Assembly: GCA_033239525.1 (NCBI GenBank)
Contig: BSYO01000034.1
Location: forward strand, 248,001-312,000
Source: Nepenthes gracilis
Lineage: Eukaryota; Streptophyta; Magnoliopsida; Caryophyllales; Nepenthaceae
Direction of reading: 5' to 3'
Length of the DNA stretch: 64,000 nucleotides
The translations under genes were made by a program, and so were the position numbers. Positions 58,101-61,812 of the stretch are shown piece by piece. The first letter of the stretch is position 1. Each line of letters begins with the position of its first letter. Below the pieces are notes generated by a model. It had not been told where the DNA came from and searched no databases. It worked only from the letters and a program-made list of their open reading frames with translations.

Positions 58101-61002
58101 AAGAAGTTCACAATATCCTCCCCAATTTGTATCCAAGTTATTTTGAAAAAGGTCCACCAAGGATCAAGTGCTTAGTCTCAATTGATATCTTATGAAATCC
58201 TTCACCAAATATTTTTGTTTGGTAATACATTTTATGCCAACATAATGGAGGCACAAAAGGCATGTAAGACAGCAAAATCTTCACAGTCCAGAGAACTGAA
58301 ATACAATTGATCGCAGTGCACTCTGTGCTTGGTATATTTGGAGTAAAGGTGTTCTGAGCTGAAATCAACTGTATGTTAAATGAGCATATTTCCCTTTCAA
58401 TCTCATGACTCATCAGGTTCTTCAGTAATATAAATTCCAATGCCCCTCAAATTTATTGCTTCACATCATTTTGGCAAATAAGCAAATCTCAGTTTCCAAA
58501 CCCTACTTCAGTATAAATTGCAGTTTCCTAGTGAATCACCTTTGTCCTGAATCAGGAGAGTATTCATCATCATATAGCAATTGATATACCATGTTCTCCT
58601 GCAAATCGACCACTGCTGCCTACCACTGCCACTGCTAACAGCACAGCTGTCATCACAAGCCACCATTGCTCTCACTGCCAATGCAAACTTCAAGGACTCT
58701 CTATCAAACCAAATCCTTCTCTCATTCACCAACAACAACCCTACAATTGTTAAACCATACAATCAAATCCCCAATTACACAAATTTCTACATACGGAAAC
58801 CTAATCAAGAATTCTGGGTCACCTATAGAGCCACATTGAATGACCGAACAAATTGAAAACTAACTGCAGCATGCTTCAGACCAATCAACCATTATTGGAG
58901 CCTTACCCACACTTTAAACACTACTGCAACACTCTTATAATGGGGAGCTATTAGCATTGTAGCCATTTGCTTTCACATACTCAATTGTTGTAGTCAACGG
59001 TCATGCAAAGTCACAAAGCCCCAATCCTACAAACCCATGCCATGGCAACACCAATGGAATCTCCCACACAGAGATACGGGAATTTGCAAACCCACTGAAT
59101 ACCACTTATTGGCATACCATGTACTGGGGTACTGCATACCAATTATGGTTCTTAATAAAAATCCCTGTTGAAAATCAACACTTCTCTACATACTACAAAC
59201 TGGGCCATGTGTATTAGACAGTGAACCCTGAAAATATACTCCCATCCATGGATAAAAATAGTAGCCAATATCTATCGTTATTGGGCCTTCAATACAAATA
59301 TTTCTTGATACCATGGGAAATTAACTATATATTTTTGTATTGGCAACATAGTGCCACAAATAGGCTCATATTTGCCCATTAACTTACGATTTTCTTTGAT
59401 ATAGCAGATACCGATATTATATTCAATATGTCTAATACCAATATAACCAAGACTAATACTGATACCGATATTTTCATCTATGTTCCCACCACCTATAAGC
59501 TCAAAAACAGCAATAATACTTTCCCACATAGTCTAATTAGTGCCACCAATCAATGATACGGTCTTTGAGCAATACTCAACTTATTGATGCATAAGGATCT
59601 TCCTCTCAATATATTGCATAATAACAGAGAAGAACTTCATTCATTGAAGACTCAGATGTGTTCATGATGAGCTTTCAAGTGGTTGGGCCATCCCACCAGT
59701 GATTCCACAGCAGCCATCTAGGATTACCCAATAGACTTGAGCATACAGATTACTCAAGCCCAATACCCAATTTAGTTAAAAGCCTGTTTTTTTCTTTTAT
59801 ACAACTTGAAACAGCTTCCATAACTAGCCACTGAACAAACAATTACTCTTGATCACAGCTCATTTTGGGGCATTGGTGGTGCATACACTATGAAATTCAC
59901 AGATGAGTCATTGCAACTCAAAACCAATGAGAGGTCTTTAAGGACTACATTTGAAAGCCTTACATGAGAAATGAAAATATCGGCTAATAATTAAAATATT
60001 AGCCGATAAGTATCGTTATCGGGAGGCACCGATATAGGAAAAATATCTAGATATCATACTGTATTGGTGATATATGCAATATATTGGTTGATAACTGAAT
60101 ATAGAACAATATGACCATATGGATTAGCAAATTGTTTTCACTTTATTTTAGAAAGTTTAAATCCATATGTTTTCAACATACCTAAATCTCCTAATAAACT
60201 TAAATCAACATGTTTTCAGATATATAAAATATGTGTAAATCAAAAGTTTTTAGGTATTGTTCAATGAACTAGAAAGATATCATAATTTAAGTTTTATATA
60301 ACCAACTAAAACTCCTCAAATAGATAATAAATTATTAAAAATAGTCAAATTTTAATATAGTCAGAGGATAATAAAAGTTTTATATATCCCGGATAATGTC
60401 AATACCAATTTGGCACAACAGATACCACCACAATTAATGCTGATATTTTAATCTATTCATACAATACCAGACCTAAAGCGTCAATTACAAAGAGCAACTT
60501 CATTAAAAAGCATCCTAAAGCTCAAATTTTATAGTCCCAAAAGTGAACTGTTTCCAACCACTCCAGAAGAATATCTATTAATTTTGTGCCTGAATCATCA
60601 ACTTCATAAACATGCTAAAAAATTAATGCTGCCGAATTCAAAGTATAATTAGATTAACCTTAACCCAAACGCCAATGAAGGTACAATTAGACGAACACTA
60701 AAACTATATGATTACCCCCAAATGGAATAGTTAGCAAAACAGCACCACAACCACCAACATTTAACGTTAAAAAACGACAGAAAAGATGAAAATTGCAACA
60801 ACGAATTAAGCTAACCAAGAAAAATACCAAAAACACAAAATACCTGGATTTTTACAGCGGCAGAGTTCTGTTGGCGTTGAAATAAGCGACGATTGCGCTC
60901 CAAGCGGGTTTGCTCTAAAAGCTTCTTTCTGTCCCTCTCTTTCGAACTCCGACCTCCTAGATCAACTCGCTTTCGAGTTGACGAGTCTCCGCTGAAAAAC
61001 AT
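4428..61002 (-). CDS. UPL6: E3 ubiquitin-protein ligase UPL6 (HECT type), exons 1-7, 3' part outside window
   Basis: HECT E3 ligases take ubiquitin from an E2 onto a catalytic cysteine and pass it to substrate lysines. I recognise plant UPL6 by its conserved start (MFFSGD, STRKRVDLGGRS, ERDRKKLLEQTRLERNRR), by an IQ motif at residues 48-60 (AAVKIQKCFRGRR) and by later blocks such as SLFAGMDYSSKHG, VSSLERVLTL, QILTIPF and EFPGYACLLGNILE. The seven exons are 60844-61002, 50231-50328, 49907-50034, 21792-21903, 12029-12209, 5037-5219 and 4428-4610. They total 1044 nt, 348 codons, with GT/AG borders, matching phases and no stop or frameshift. Introns are 10515, 196, 28003, 9582, 6809 and 426 bp; intron 7 exceeds 4.4 kb. 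The HECT domain is not in view, so activity cannot be judged here. The intact frame beside decayed transposons suggests a functional gene under selection. Exon borders were set by eye. Confidence 0.93.
5037..5219 (-). CDS. UPL6: UPL6 exon 6 (residues 227-287)
   Basis: 183 nt, phase 0 to 0, after an acceptor TTATCAAG and before GTAGTT. It contains VSSLERVLTLVISHAGAKPC and then QILTIPFIWGFFPCLKE, hallmarks of UPL6. The acceptor has only a weak pyrimidine tract, so the exact left border rests on reading phase and on the family sequence. Confidence 0.92.
5220..6399. other. UPL6 intron 5, downstream part, no recognised element
   Basis: AT-rich intron sequence between exon 6 and a Gypsy LTR. Short ORFs here match nothing I recognise. 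A triple aaaagg repeat near 6145 is the only local repeat noted. Confidence 0.5.
6400..6720 (-). repeat. Probable 3' LTR of the intron-5 Gypsy
   Basis: Follows the pol C-terminus on the minus strand. Next to it is cctcaaggatgg (about 6757), the same junction motif seen beside the LTRs at 33.1 and 37.8 kb. It holds an AG-rich run and a twice-repeated gtgtgttgatgc. No 5' partner is present, so the boundaries are approximate. Confidence 0.55.
6900..7155 (-). pseudogene. Gypsy pol C-terminal fragment
   Basis: In shifted frames the minus strand reads PYRQTSFAVRKNVELSAKYC, then NVFHVSLLKKHIG. These match the PYRQ(T/S)...KLSPKYYGPF and IHPVFHVSLLKK blocks at the end of Gypsy pol. Several frameshifts and a stop interrupt it. 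Confidence 0.8.
7156..8835. other. Unassigned segment splitting the Gypsy pol, with A26 and (CT)n tracts
   Basis: Separates two adjoining parts of Gypsy pol that should be contiguous, so it is probably an insertion. It contains an uninterrupted run of 26 A (7948-7973) and a CT microsatellite (about 8226-8258). No coding domain or matching termini were found. Confidence 0.5.
8840..9063 (-). pseudogene. Gypsy post-integrase (pol C-terminal) fragment
   Basis: Reads LPPQLTFEG, then VEQLIQERTTLSSFLKGQLA and HAQNRMRVCADK. This matches the Gypsy region normally written as LxxAQxRMKxxADxxR that follows the integrase core. I first considered it as a UPL6 exon; it is not, because exons 5 and 6 join directly in phase and the family has no such segment. 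Confidence 0.85.
9460..10140 (-). pseudogene. Gypsy RNase H and integrase remnants
   Basis: The upstream part has lost frame but keeps a Gypsy RNase H end (like GAENVVADVLSRR, about 9950-9910). The 127-residue open stretch 9462-9845 is the integrase N-terminus: HLRVFATYKKLQQFFYWPHM, then CDTCQRDK, i.e. the H2C2 zinc-binding pattern, followed by SWSHITMNFIDGLP at the start of the catalytic core (first Asp present). The core is then cut off. Confidence 0.88.
10151..12028. other. UPL6 intron 5, upstream part, no recognised element
   Basis: AT-rich sequence between the Gypsy remnant and exon 5. Short ORFs (10596-10784, 11430-11693) show no recognised domain. The stretch 11340-11660 looks like dispersed-repeat sequence but I cannot classify it. 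Confidence 0.45.
12029..12209 (-). CDS. UPL6: UPL6 exon 5 (residues 166-226)
   Basis: 181 nt after a GTGAGCAG acceptor, ending in phase 0 with TGG AAG before GTGCGC. It reads NQLKERLWVTSQNSDMPTII and then LLEAVNMLIDPKLPWACKIV, the family's LLLEAV...DPKLPW block. The open frame extends past both ends, but the splice signals and phase define the exon. Confidence 0.93.
12560..13932. repeat. Tandem array, four copies of a ~353-bp monomer
   Basis: The string tttgcatgatagaatcccta recurs at about 12569, 12920 and 13276. The fourth copy lacks it but resumes with cctaaatttgagtaatgcaa at 13597. Other shared landmarks are aagctaaatcttaaat, tgagtagtcgacactatgg and aaagttattcaaatggttct. Spacings are about 351, 356 and 306 bp (a deletion in the last interval). 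The array is noncoding and lies in UPL6 intron 4 just upstream of exon 5. Confidence 0.9.
13933..15304. other. UPL6 intron 4 sequence, nothing recognised
   Basis: AT-rich sequence between the tandem array and the 5' LTR of the Copia. Overlapping short ORFs on both strands (14690-14972, 15061-15265) have no recognisable domain. Confidence 0.45.
15305..15565 (+). repeat. 5' LTR of intron-4 Copia
   Basis: Shares with 20487-20695 the strings agcttggcat, catcaatcaagcatg, tttgattataatt and atatttgtacaatagtttct in the same order. It ends in tattgtca, directly followed by the primer-binding site. The left end is set by alignment to the 3' copy. Confidence 0.85.
15566..15580 (+). other. Primer-binding site (initiator tRNA-Met type)
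   Basis: tggtatcagagacaa follows the LTR end without a gap. It matches the usual plant retrotransposon site complementary to the 3' end of initiator tRNA-Met (TGGTATCAGAGC). Confidence 0.88.
16130..16840 (+). pseudogene. Copia gag (UBN2-like) and zinc-knuckle remnants
   Basis: Reads LWGHMDQPTK, then FKELSWWKSENTLIISQLLS and SIEPHLVNNLHYFSTTKDYE, the typical Copia gag pattern (W...ILSSI.PHLV). After a gap comes a decayed CCHC region, CYRYKEFGHVV, where two metal-binding cysteines are lost, and CEKEGHIIKDC further on. Stops interrupt the frame. Confidence 0.85.
17340..18720 (+). pseudogene. Copia integrase remnant with internal triplication
   Basis: Pre-integrase pieces (HQKLGYNQFDYSN, then FDCACCKLGKNKMLPFPSQ), then core pieces KNIHNDVWGKIP and HFVTFINNYNRL with a DSGGEY-like stretch (about 17730). 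From about 17649 the segment is tandemly repeated three times. The C-terminal part reads FGCVCFVHLTPNKRYKLIAQ (about 18580-18640), the usual Copia block after the core. Confidence 0.85.
17649..18475 (+). repeat. Three tandem copies of a ~275-bp integrase segment
   Basis: Landmarks recur in the same order: a tctcyatctt-c-aagcttttgt block (about 17660, 17935, 18215), attaaaat near 17711, 17983 and 18261, a gaggtgaacatatg-like string, and ttgggtagaagccatg or its variants closing the copies (about 17890, 18175, 18455). Spacings are 272 and 278 bp. Confidence 0.85.
19030..19720 (+). pseudogene. Copia reverse transcriptase remnant
   Basis: Reads WWQSMQEDLYALQENNTFLV, then an open stretch 19329-19568 with NLKQSLYRLKKVPQSWFEKL and IIFVYVDDIVI. 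The catalytic YVDD box is intact although other parts contain stops. The block matches Copia RT (L.KSLYGLKQ.PR.W...VYVDDI). Confidence 0.92.
20110..20440 (+). pseudogene. Copia RNase H remnant
   Basis: Pieces FFTKSEYRAMSLD (about 20130), then a decayed DCHYIQEHLL-like stretch (about 20310-20340) and ALSHHKHQFKV (about 20404), as in the Copia RNase H and C-terminus just before the 3' LTR. Confidence 0.78.
20487..20695 (+). repeat. 3' LTR of intron-4 Copia
   Basis: Starts tgtgagcttggcat and aligns with the 5' LTR over about 200 bp; the far end has diverged and is not placed exactly. No clear polypurine tract precedes it. Confidence 0.8.
20696..21791. other. Beginning of UPL6 intron 4, unassigned
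   Basis: Lies between exon 4 and the Copia 3' LTR. A 78-codon plus-strand frame (21045-21281; DLIENGLFKKIGHPTWDGPK) looks protein-like but I do not recognise it. It may be a fragment of an unknown element. No other structure is seen. Confidence 0.4.
21792..21903 (-). CDS. UPL6: UPL6 exon 4 (residues 129-166)
   Basis: 112 nt after a TCAACAG acceptor, entering in phase 1 and leaving in phase 2 before GTAGCA. It reads NVLSLFAGMDYSSKHGPVDY and then RVKQLAYACIRAVHANR, a well conserved UPL6 block. It is isolated between a 28 kb and a 9.6 kb intron. The phases fit exons 3 and 5 exactly. Confidence 0.92.
21904..23398. other. End of UPL6 intron 3, unassigned
   Basis: Intron sequence just upstream of exon 4. 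Short ORFs on both strands overlap and have no recognised domain. It ends at the first copy of the inverted-repeat element. Confidence 0.45.
23399..23719. mobile_element. MITE-like element copy A (ATATCGG family)
   Basis: About 320 bp dense in gatat/atatcgg/ccgata motifs on both strands. The left end is weak (catatttacaatatatatcgg) and the right end is gatattttcatc, the family's terminal sequence. It lies upstream of the Gypsy at 23.75 kb. Confidence 0.65.
23750..24000 (+). pseudogene. Gypsy protease-region remnant
   Basis: In shifted frames the segment gives FSIIT, then a string like MDTYHIMLEGHDNVI (about 23880-23925) and YENKLPVKAAK, where intact elements have the end of the aspartic protease (DVIPMD..HILLGRPW) and its linker. 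Confidence 0.6.
24160..24980 (+). pseudogene. Gypsy reverse transcriptase remnant
   Basis: LTLKKDGPWRLCVDSNAINK (about 24326), then FPIIWIDNMLDML, a stretch like RPRDEWKTTFETTEGLHEWH (about 24510-24570), TPFGQS, and an open stretch ending KALREEKLYVNLKKCSFMKS followed by VVFLGNVIS. The catalytic FDDIL box is decayed. The connection region continues with VRSLHRFATFYQRF-like text near 24890-24930. Confidence 0.9.
25050..26600 (+). pseudogene. Gypsy RNase H, integrase and C-terminal remnants
   Basis: RNase H pieces: HYLNFDVEFYAIIQVLRLW (about 25189), then a decayed SDQKALYFLYTQK-like text. Integrase pieces: LRLTHLGIARRRLEDIYG (about 25611), KALVQEKFYWTKMVCDMTKQ, then NTTDAFNVACLFFKEIV (about 25885), ITSTRDTSIISHFW and FHPKPTTKLNLSTNLS. 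The C-terminus gives DRTFPTGTHNKLND (about 26434). All occur in the expected order. Confidence 0.88.
26950..27360 (+). repeat. Probable 3' LTR of the 23.75-26.94 kb Gypsy
   Basis: Follows the pol C-terminus and holds a TATA-like tctatataaagtt at about 27010 with downstream T-rich sequence. A short duplication (ctaatcaatgctcaggttcc / ctaatcaatgtcctagttcc) lies within it. No 5' copy is present for comparison, so the limits are approximate. Confidence 0.45.
27650..27900 (-). pseudogene. Gypsy pol C-terminal (chromo-like) fragment
   Basis: On the minus strand, in shifted frames, one reads pieces like FWFTGQTYLLLKLHGRIKLS with the pattern LSPAKATWEDQAVIKF and then FQEGRV, matching the C-terminal L(S/P)...EATWED...F block of chromo-bearing Gypsy elements. 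It is a lone fragment facing the plus-strand Gypsy on its left. Confidence 0.65.
27901..29911. other. Intron 3 sequence, unassigned
   Basis: Includes a poly-T/poly-A stretch near 28630-28665 and several short ORFs in both orientations (28423-29292, 29517-29835) without recognisable domains. Parts look like LTR sequence but no partner copy was found. Confidence 0.4.
29912..30275 (+). repeat. 5' LTR
   Basis: Begins tgttataacc and ends ttatca, with a TATA-like ctatataagcag at about 29978, and is followed two bases later by a primer-site-like sequence. About 364 bp. The 3' copy is missing. Confidence 0.6.
30278..30294 (+). other. Primer-binding-site-like sequence
   Basis: tggtgctctcatttaga follows the LTR end. 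Many plant Gypsy elements carry TGGTGCTTTCAT or a close variant here. Confidence 0.6.
31047..31272. mobile_element. MITE-like element copy B, inserted in gag
   Basis: 226 bp. Left end ttggaatgaaatatcgg, right end ctgatattttca (an inverted match). It is flanked by a perfect 9-bp direct repeat tctatcaag (31038-31046 and 31273-31281). Ignoring the element and one repeat copy, the gag reading continues in the same frame across the site. Confidence 0.8.
31394..31462. repeat. (CT)n-(TA)n compound microsatellite
   Basis: About 22 CT units followed by about 12 TA units, then a degenerate tatg/tgta region to about 31575. The long ORFs of Ser-Leu and Tyr-Ile repeats here are only translations of this repeat. 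Confidence 0.95.
32160..32690 (+). pseudogene. Gypsy protease-region remnant
   Basis: Reads MLAKLSDEEAEDGD (about 32188), then protease-like text: LPLVSLDMVLTMID (about 32572) and FENVRMEFKFGWVRRG (about 32641), where intact elements have the LDxVLGxxWL end of the protease. It stops at the LTR at 32690. Confidence 0.65.
32690..33100 (-). repeat. Gypsy composite LTR 1 (3' LTR)
   Basis: Aligns with 37363-37797 over tctctattgctct, attcattca, cttctgtttacag, atttata, gagcc/gagct-aagattattatcaa-gata and gataactaacag. On the minus strand it is preceded by a purine-rich actggggccta. The right part has diverged, so that limit is approximate. Confidence 0.78.
33101..33480 (-). pseudogene. Gypsy pol C-terminal fragment
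   Basis: The open stretch 33270-33473 reads NYYGPFSYLTEKGPTAYELQ and then IHPLHFSLHMKK. These are the YYGPF...G..AYKL and IHPVFHVSLLKK blocks at the end of Gypsy pol. Nearer the LTR, LEDED-like text (about 33125) is the usual terminal segment. Confidence 0.87.
33700..34230 (-). pseudogene. Gypsy integrase core fragment
   Basis: Reads HPFTAGQVAEVILDNMAKLH, then IVSDRDKIVAGLFWQGVLKG and AYHPQISR (the SDRD.IF.S.FW and YHPQ(T/S)DGQ signatures), then WLTLVEWWYNTIHLNVHNMT and PFQTFNGYVP (the W...AE..YN.. and TPF...YG block). A frameshift separates the two open stretches. Confidence 0.92.
34740..35260 (-). pseudogene. Gypsy reverse transcriptase fragment
   Basis: The open stretch 34996-35250 reads ILDDLLDELNGASFFSKLDL and then RSVYHHIYMNNDETYKTSFR and LFGLTNAPATLQALMN, near-consensus Gypsy RT (IDDLLDEL.GA..FSKLDLRSGYHQIR...PFGLTNAPATFQ). 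The FDDIL box that should follow at about 34970 has decayed. TNPSKGKA (about 34795) marks the connection region. Confidence 0.93.
35700..36100 (-). pseudogene. Gypsy protease fragment
   Basis: Reads CFIDAKTVKVL (where intact elements have the active-site DSG followed by THSFI), then KPFVSMANGSKIISKVRC and SCDIMLGVDWMKSYNP, the D(V/I)MLG.DWL end of the Gypsy protease. The active-site aspartate is not in frame with the rest. Confidence 0.88.
36400..37150 (-). pseudogene. Gypsy gag fragment split by a MITE-like copy
   Basis: The upstream part (37149-36940) reads WFQGYLNHDQWLDWETFWED, then EEFSKLHQNGDAEEYQLQFN and ELKGF. The downstream part (36698-36400) reads SLPKNYFVSRFLSGLKEEIR. In related elements these two parts are adjacent in the retrotransposon gag domain. 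The break coincides with MITE-like copy C. Confidence 0.9.
36711..36930. mobile_element. MITE-like element copy C, inserted in gag
   Basis: 220 bp, ends tgaataaaaatatcgg and atcaatatttaca, interior full of atatcgg/ccgatat. It lies between the two halves of the Gypsy gag domain. No clear target duplication survives. Confidence 0.72.
37363..37797 (-). repeat. Gypsy composite LTR 2 (middle LTR)
   Basis: 435 bp, running on the minus strand from tgtcacatagtgtgc to ccattgttaca. It is preceded by a G-run (c10 on the plus strand at about 37803) acting as polypurine tract and followed by an attggctttagaga primer-like site. A TATA-like gttgtataaatag is present (plus strand ctatttatacaac). The right half matches LTR 3 closely and the left half matches LTR 1. 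Confidence 0.88.
37798..39381 (-). pseudogene. Reduced internal region of the second Gypsy unit
   Basis: Next to LTR 2 the minus strand reads LQHYTWQVAVVISNQIPESI and LEVKDEP (37933-37810), the last segment of Gypsy pol just before the polypurine tract. The remaining 1.4 kb contains no recognised coding domain, so gag and most of pol are missing. Short ORFs at 38302-39313 are unassigned. Confidence 0.65.
39366..39381 (-). other. Primer-binding site after LTR 3
   Basis: On the minus strand ttggtattagagca, one mismatch from the usual TGGTATCAGAGC initiator tRNA-Met site, directly after the LTR end. Confidence 0.75.
39382..39775 (-). repeat. Gypsy composite LTR 3 (5' LTR)
   Basis: Shares with LTR 2 the strings cctcaaccaattrtcac, aaccaaaggctcatttct, gatttgctggttctgatgca and catctttgccttgctgtctg. 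On the minus strand it ends cacattgca and is followed by attggtattagagc (39366-39381), a tRNA-Met primer site. Confidence 0.87.
39776..41760. other. Intron 3 sequence, unassigned
   Basis: Contains a GGCC-rich stretch (about 39990-40090) like the ends of hAT or related DNA elements. It also has overlapping minus-strand frames at 40896-41232 (HKANFGKKGAIRCSFSWLGW; KVGGKRCGSFKILCLGFW) that look protein-like but are not recognised. A frame at 41481-41756 is also unassigned. Confidence 0.4.
41770..42056 (-). pseudogene. Copia RT C-terminal half, on the far side of the hAT
   Basis: Minus strand reads FISQCKYALD, then PIEPNIKLLLDEGKLILDSR and RYR, the Copia Q.KYALDLL...TP.E.N.KL...D..RYRRLVG segment. 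It is the expected continuation of the part at 46930-47430, except that the YVDD region between them is missing. Confidence 0.78.
42860..44640 (+). pseudogene. hAT transposase remnant
   Basis: N-terminal part: FLITKDYKFQRAIQKCLQSR (about 42911), FINISRHTAKGKDI and IYLTSDV (about 43070). Middle: ITNLCINNVLQFISPYVEKI then KNAILFIRS (about 43390-43470). The C-terminal dimerisation domain is an open stretch 44367-44639: FPTLALMTQNLLTPPASTIL then SKSAFNIGGRVVNK, the hallmark of hAT transposases (LA.D.L..P.ST..SE.AFS.GGR). No single frame covers the whole protein. Confidence 0.9.
44594..46533. mobile_element. Probable solo LTR inside the hAT
   Basis: Runs from tgtaatattcgattttattt to gttcatgaca (TG...CA), about 1.94 kb. 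It has a TATA-like gcttttataagcagg (about 44797) and no coding sequence. It interrupts the hAT after the dimerisation domain; acidic EEDNFKNN-like text resumes after it (about 46544). No matching target duplication was found, so the ends are tentative. Confidence 0.55.
46083..46160. repeat. (TTA)26 microsatellite
   Basis: 78 bp of uninterrupted TTA units inside the probable solo LTR. The poly-Ile ORF at 45959-46171 is only its translation. Confidence 0.97.
46930..47870 (-). pseudogene. Copia linker and RT N-terminal half
   Basis: The 47626-47868 stretch is proline-rich (ALLPVPLFPPPGFPDPF), as in the linker between integrase and RT. The RT follows with PPWFVVQGKFDKVCLIKKFV and FPLTWFGHY, then ALQFGLKKCEVNHK (about 46985). 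The text ends at the hAT border at about 46922. Confidence 0.85.
47870..48900 (-). pseudogene. Copia integrase fragment
   Basis: In shifted frames: a string like ENGVVKRKN (about 48235), LHMNTPLTFWNVVILTVCYL (about 48175) and INCMPSSGLHD. Then FGCVCFVHNL-like text, EPRSLQC and FFEYAKY (about 48020-47930), the usual Copia order QNGVAERKN, HMNVP..FW..A...ACYLIN.MP, FGCVCFVH, KCVFLGY. Confidence 0.85.
49624..49870 (-). repeat. Probable 5' LTR and primer site of the split Copia
   Basis: On the minus strand it is followed by ttgatattagagctagg (49607-49623), a variant tRNA-Met primer site. The LTR side includes a TATA-like stretch (atataattctataaatat, minus strand). The outer end abuts exon 3 and is not sharply defined. 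Confidence 0.6.
49907..50034 (-). CDS. UPL6: UPL6 exon 3 (residues 86-129)
   Basis: 128 nt after a TCGCAG acceptor, entering in phase 2 and leaving in phase 1 before GTGATT. It reads FCFGADSEFLRQFLFFFNAQ and then LYILVRICQSLQQFAQDG, matching the helical N-terminal region of UPL6. Only 196 bp separate it from exon 2, the shortest intron seen. Its downstream intron is the 28 kb one. Confidence 0.9.
50231..50328 (-). CDS. UPL6: UPL6 exon 2 (residues 54-86)
   Basis: 98 nt after a TTACAG acceptor, reading KCFRGRRAMEAEHQKMREQF and ending DNIDR across the junction, before a GTAATA donor. It completes the IQ motif begun in exon 1 (possible calmodulin contact). It is too short to stand out as an ORF and was found by searching for the expected continuation. 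It lies 10.5 kb downstream of exon 1. Confidence 0.93.
51990..52122. repeat. 33-bp minisatellite, four copies
   Basis: gatcaaggagtayacttg recurs at 51997, 52030, 52063 and 52096, exactly 33 bp apart. The minus-strand translation repeats QVYSLILALFR, but nothing else supports a protein. Confidence 0.92.
54814..54911. repeat. 50-bp tandem duplication
   Basis: tgattctttagaat followed by gctatgttgttctatcctgg occurs at 54821 and 54871 with a few differences. Confidence 0.92.
56900..58195 (-). pseudogene. LINE (non-LTR retrotransposon) reverse transcriptase remnant
   Basis: On the minus strand, in order and in shifted frames: FFKITWIQIGEDIVNFFCQN (about 58160), FILFIPNIENSGNIKDM (about 58030), LLYKWLAKVLVGRSRL, HAFGPGGQTLDAALISN (about 57550), VVCVLDVEKAYDCV (about 57445), KRIGFSEILLELIRW, VLLFADDMCM (about 57145) and EILPVGTLDNLA. 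These match LINE RT blocks including the catalytic FADD. No endonuclease or poly-A tail was identified. Confidence 0.85.
58196..59250. other. UPL6 intron 1, unassigned
   Basis: May include a more decayed 5' part of the LINE, but no endonuclease motif is readable. A plus-strand ORF (58581-58856) is low-complexity and unsupported. Confidence 0.4.
59251..59478. mobile_element. MITE-like element copy D
   Basis: 228 bp from gataaaaatagtagccaata to accgatattttcatc. The right end is the exact family terminus. The interior has the same degenerate gatac/atatcgg text. Confidence 0.68.
59972..60451. mobile_element. MITE-like element copy E (longer)
   Basis: 480 bp. The left end tgaaaatatcggctaataat is the best-preserved terminus and the right end is gctgatattttaatct. 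The first 150 bp have the family's atatcgg text and the middle is AT-rich and unique, so it may be a longer family member or carry an insertion. Confidence 0.65.
60452..60843. other. Start of UPL6 intron 1
   Basis: Ordinary AT-rich intron sequence between exon 1 and copy E; nothing recognised. Confidence 0.5.
60844..61002 (-). CDS. UPL6: UPL6 exon 1 (start codon, residues 1-53)
   Basis: Opens at the ATG at 61002 and reads MFFSGDSSTRKRVDLGG onward, the typical UPL6 N-terminus, very basic and ending AAVKIQ. It ends in phase 0 with CAG before a GTATTT donor. The IQ motif is cut by the first intron and completed in exon 2. The ATG was chosen because the family's conserved N-terminal sequence begins exactly here. 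Confidence 0.95.
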
Positions 61003-61420
61003 TCCCGAAATTCAGAAGCCCCAAAGAATTAAAACGAAATTCGATTCTCCGATACCACCGAAATCAATGCAAGATTTGCAAGAAGCCTTTATAAGCGCAA
61101 AGTAAGCCCTGTTTATTCAATGAACTAAAGTCTTAATTTCTTAATTAAGAATTTCTCGATTCTCTTCTTCTGTGTAGATGGATTTTTTTCCTCCAAACGA
61201 AAGTTTCTGGAAGTGAATTGGCGGTATTGGAAGTAAAATTGGAGGGTGGTTTTGGATCGTGGAGAATAAAATAAGTCAGGAAAGCAAAGCGGAAATTTTG
61301 GGAAGGAAAGACGCTCTTTATTTTCTCCTCTTCCGACGCTGCTTTTATCGATTCGCCTGCATGTGGGCGATGGCCAAGTCGAGTGAGGGGAAAGGGGATC
61401 GTAATTTCCTCCGTATACTG
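61003..61420 (-). promoter_or_regulatory. 5' UTR and promoter-proximal region of UPL6
   Basis: Directly upstream of the UPL6 ATG. It is less AT-rich than its surroundings and holds pyrimidine/purine tracts (ctctttattttctcctcttc on the plus strand), as is common in plant 5' leaders. No convincing TATA box is placed. The transcription start cannot be fixed from sequence alone. A plus-strand ORF over exon 1 (60893-61105) is the antisense of the coding exon. Confidence 0.4.
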
Positions 61421-61812
61421 AAATTTTTGTATGTATAATTTCAGAAGGATTACTAAGTAGAATTTAAAAGCATATCATTAATTTTAATTTTGTTAAAATT
61501 AAAATTAAATAAATTTAAATTTTATTGTTTATGATGCATCTCTAGATTTAAATTGTCAAAAAAATTACGGAACCACCTTACTTGGATGTCTAATAGGAAA
61601 CAAGCTTGGTCTTCATTAGTCCGAATTTAAATCCTACAAATCACAACAATCAATAAAAAATAAAAGGAATACGGAACTCATTCTCCAATATATTTTTCGA
61701 TACTCAAGTTAATAATATTTTTATATGAATAAGAAAGATATAAGAAAATAAATGTGTGGATGTGAGCGGTTATGGATTAAGTTTTTGTTGAAAGAATGAG
61801 CTCTAGAGGATG

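Noticed and set aside
60893..61105. Plus-strand ORF over the UPL6 start
   Set aside because: Antisense shadow of conserved exon 1.
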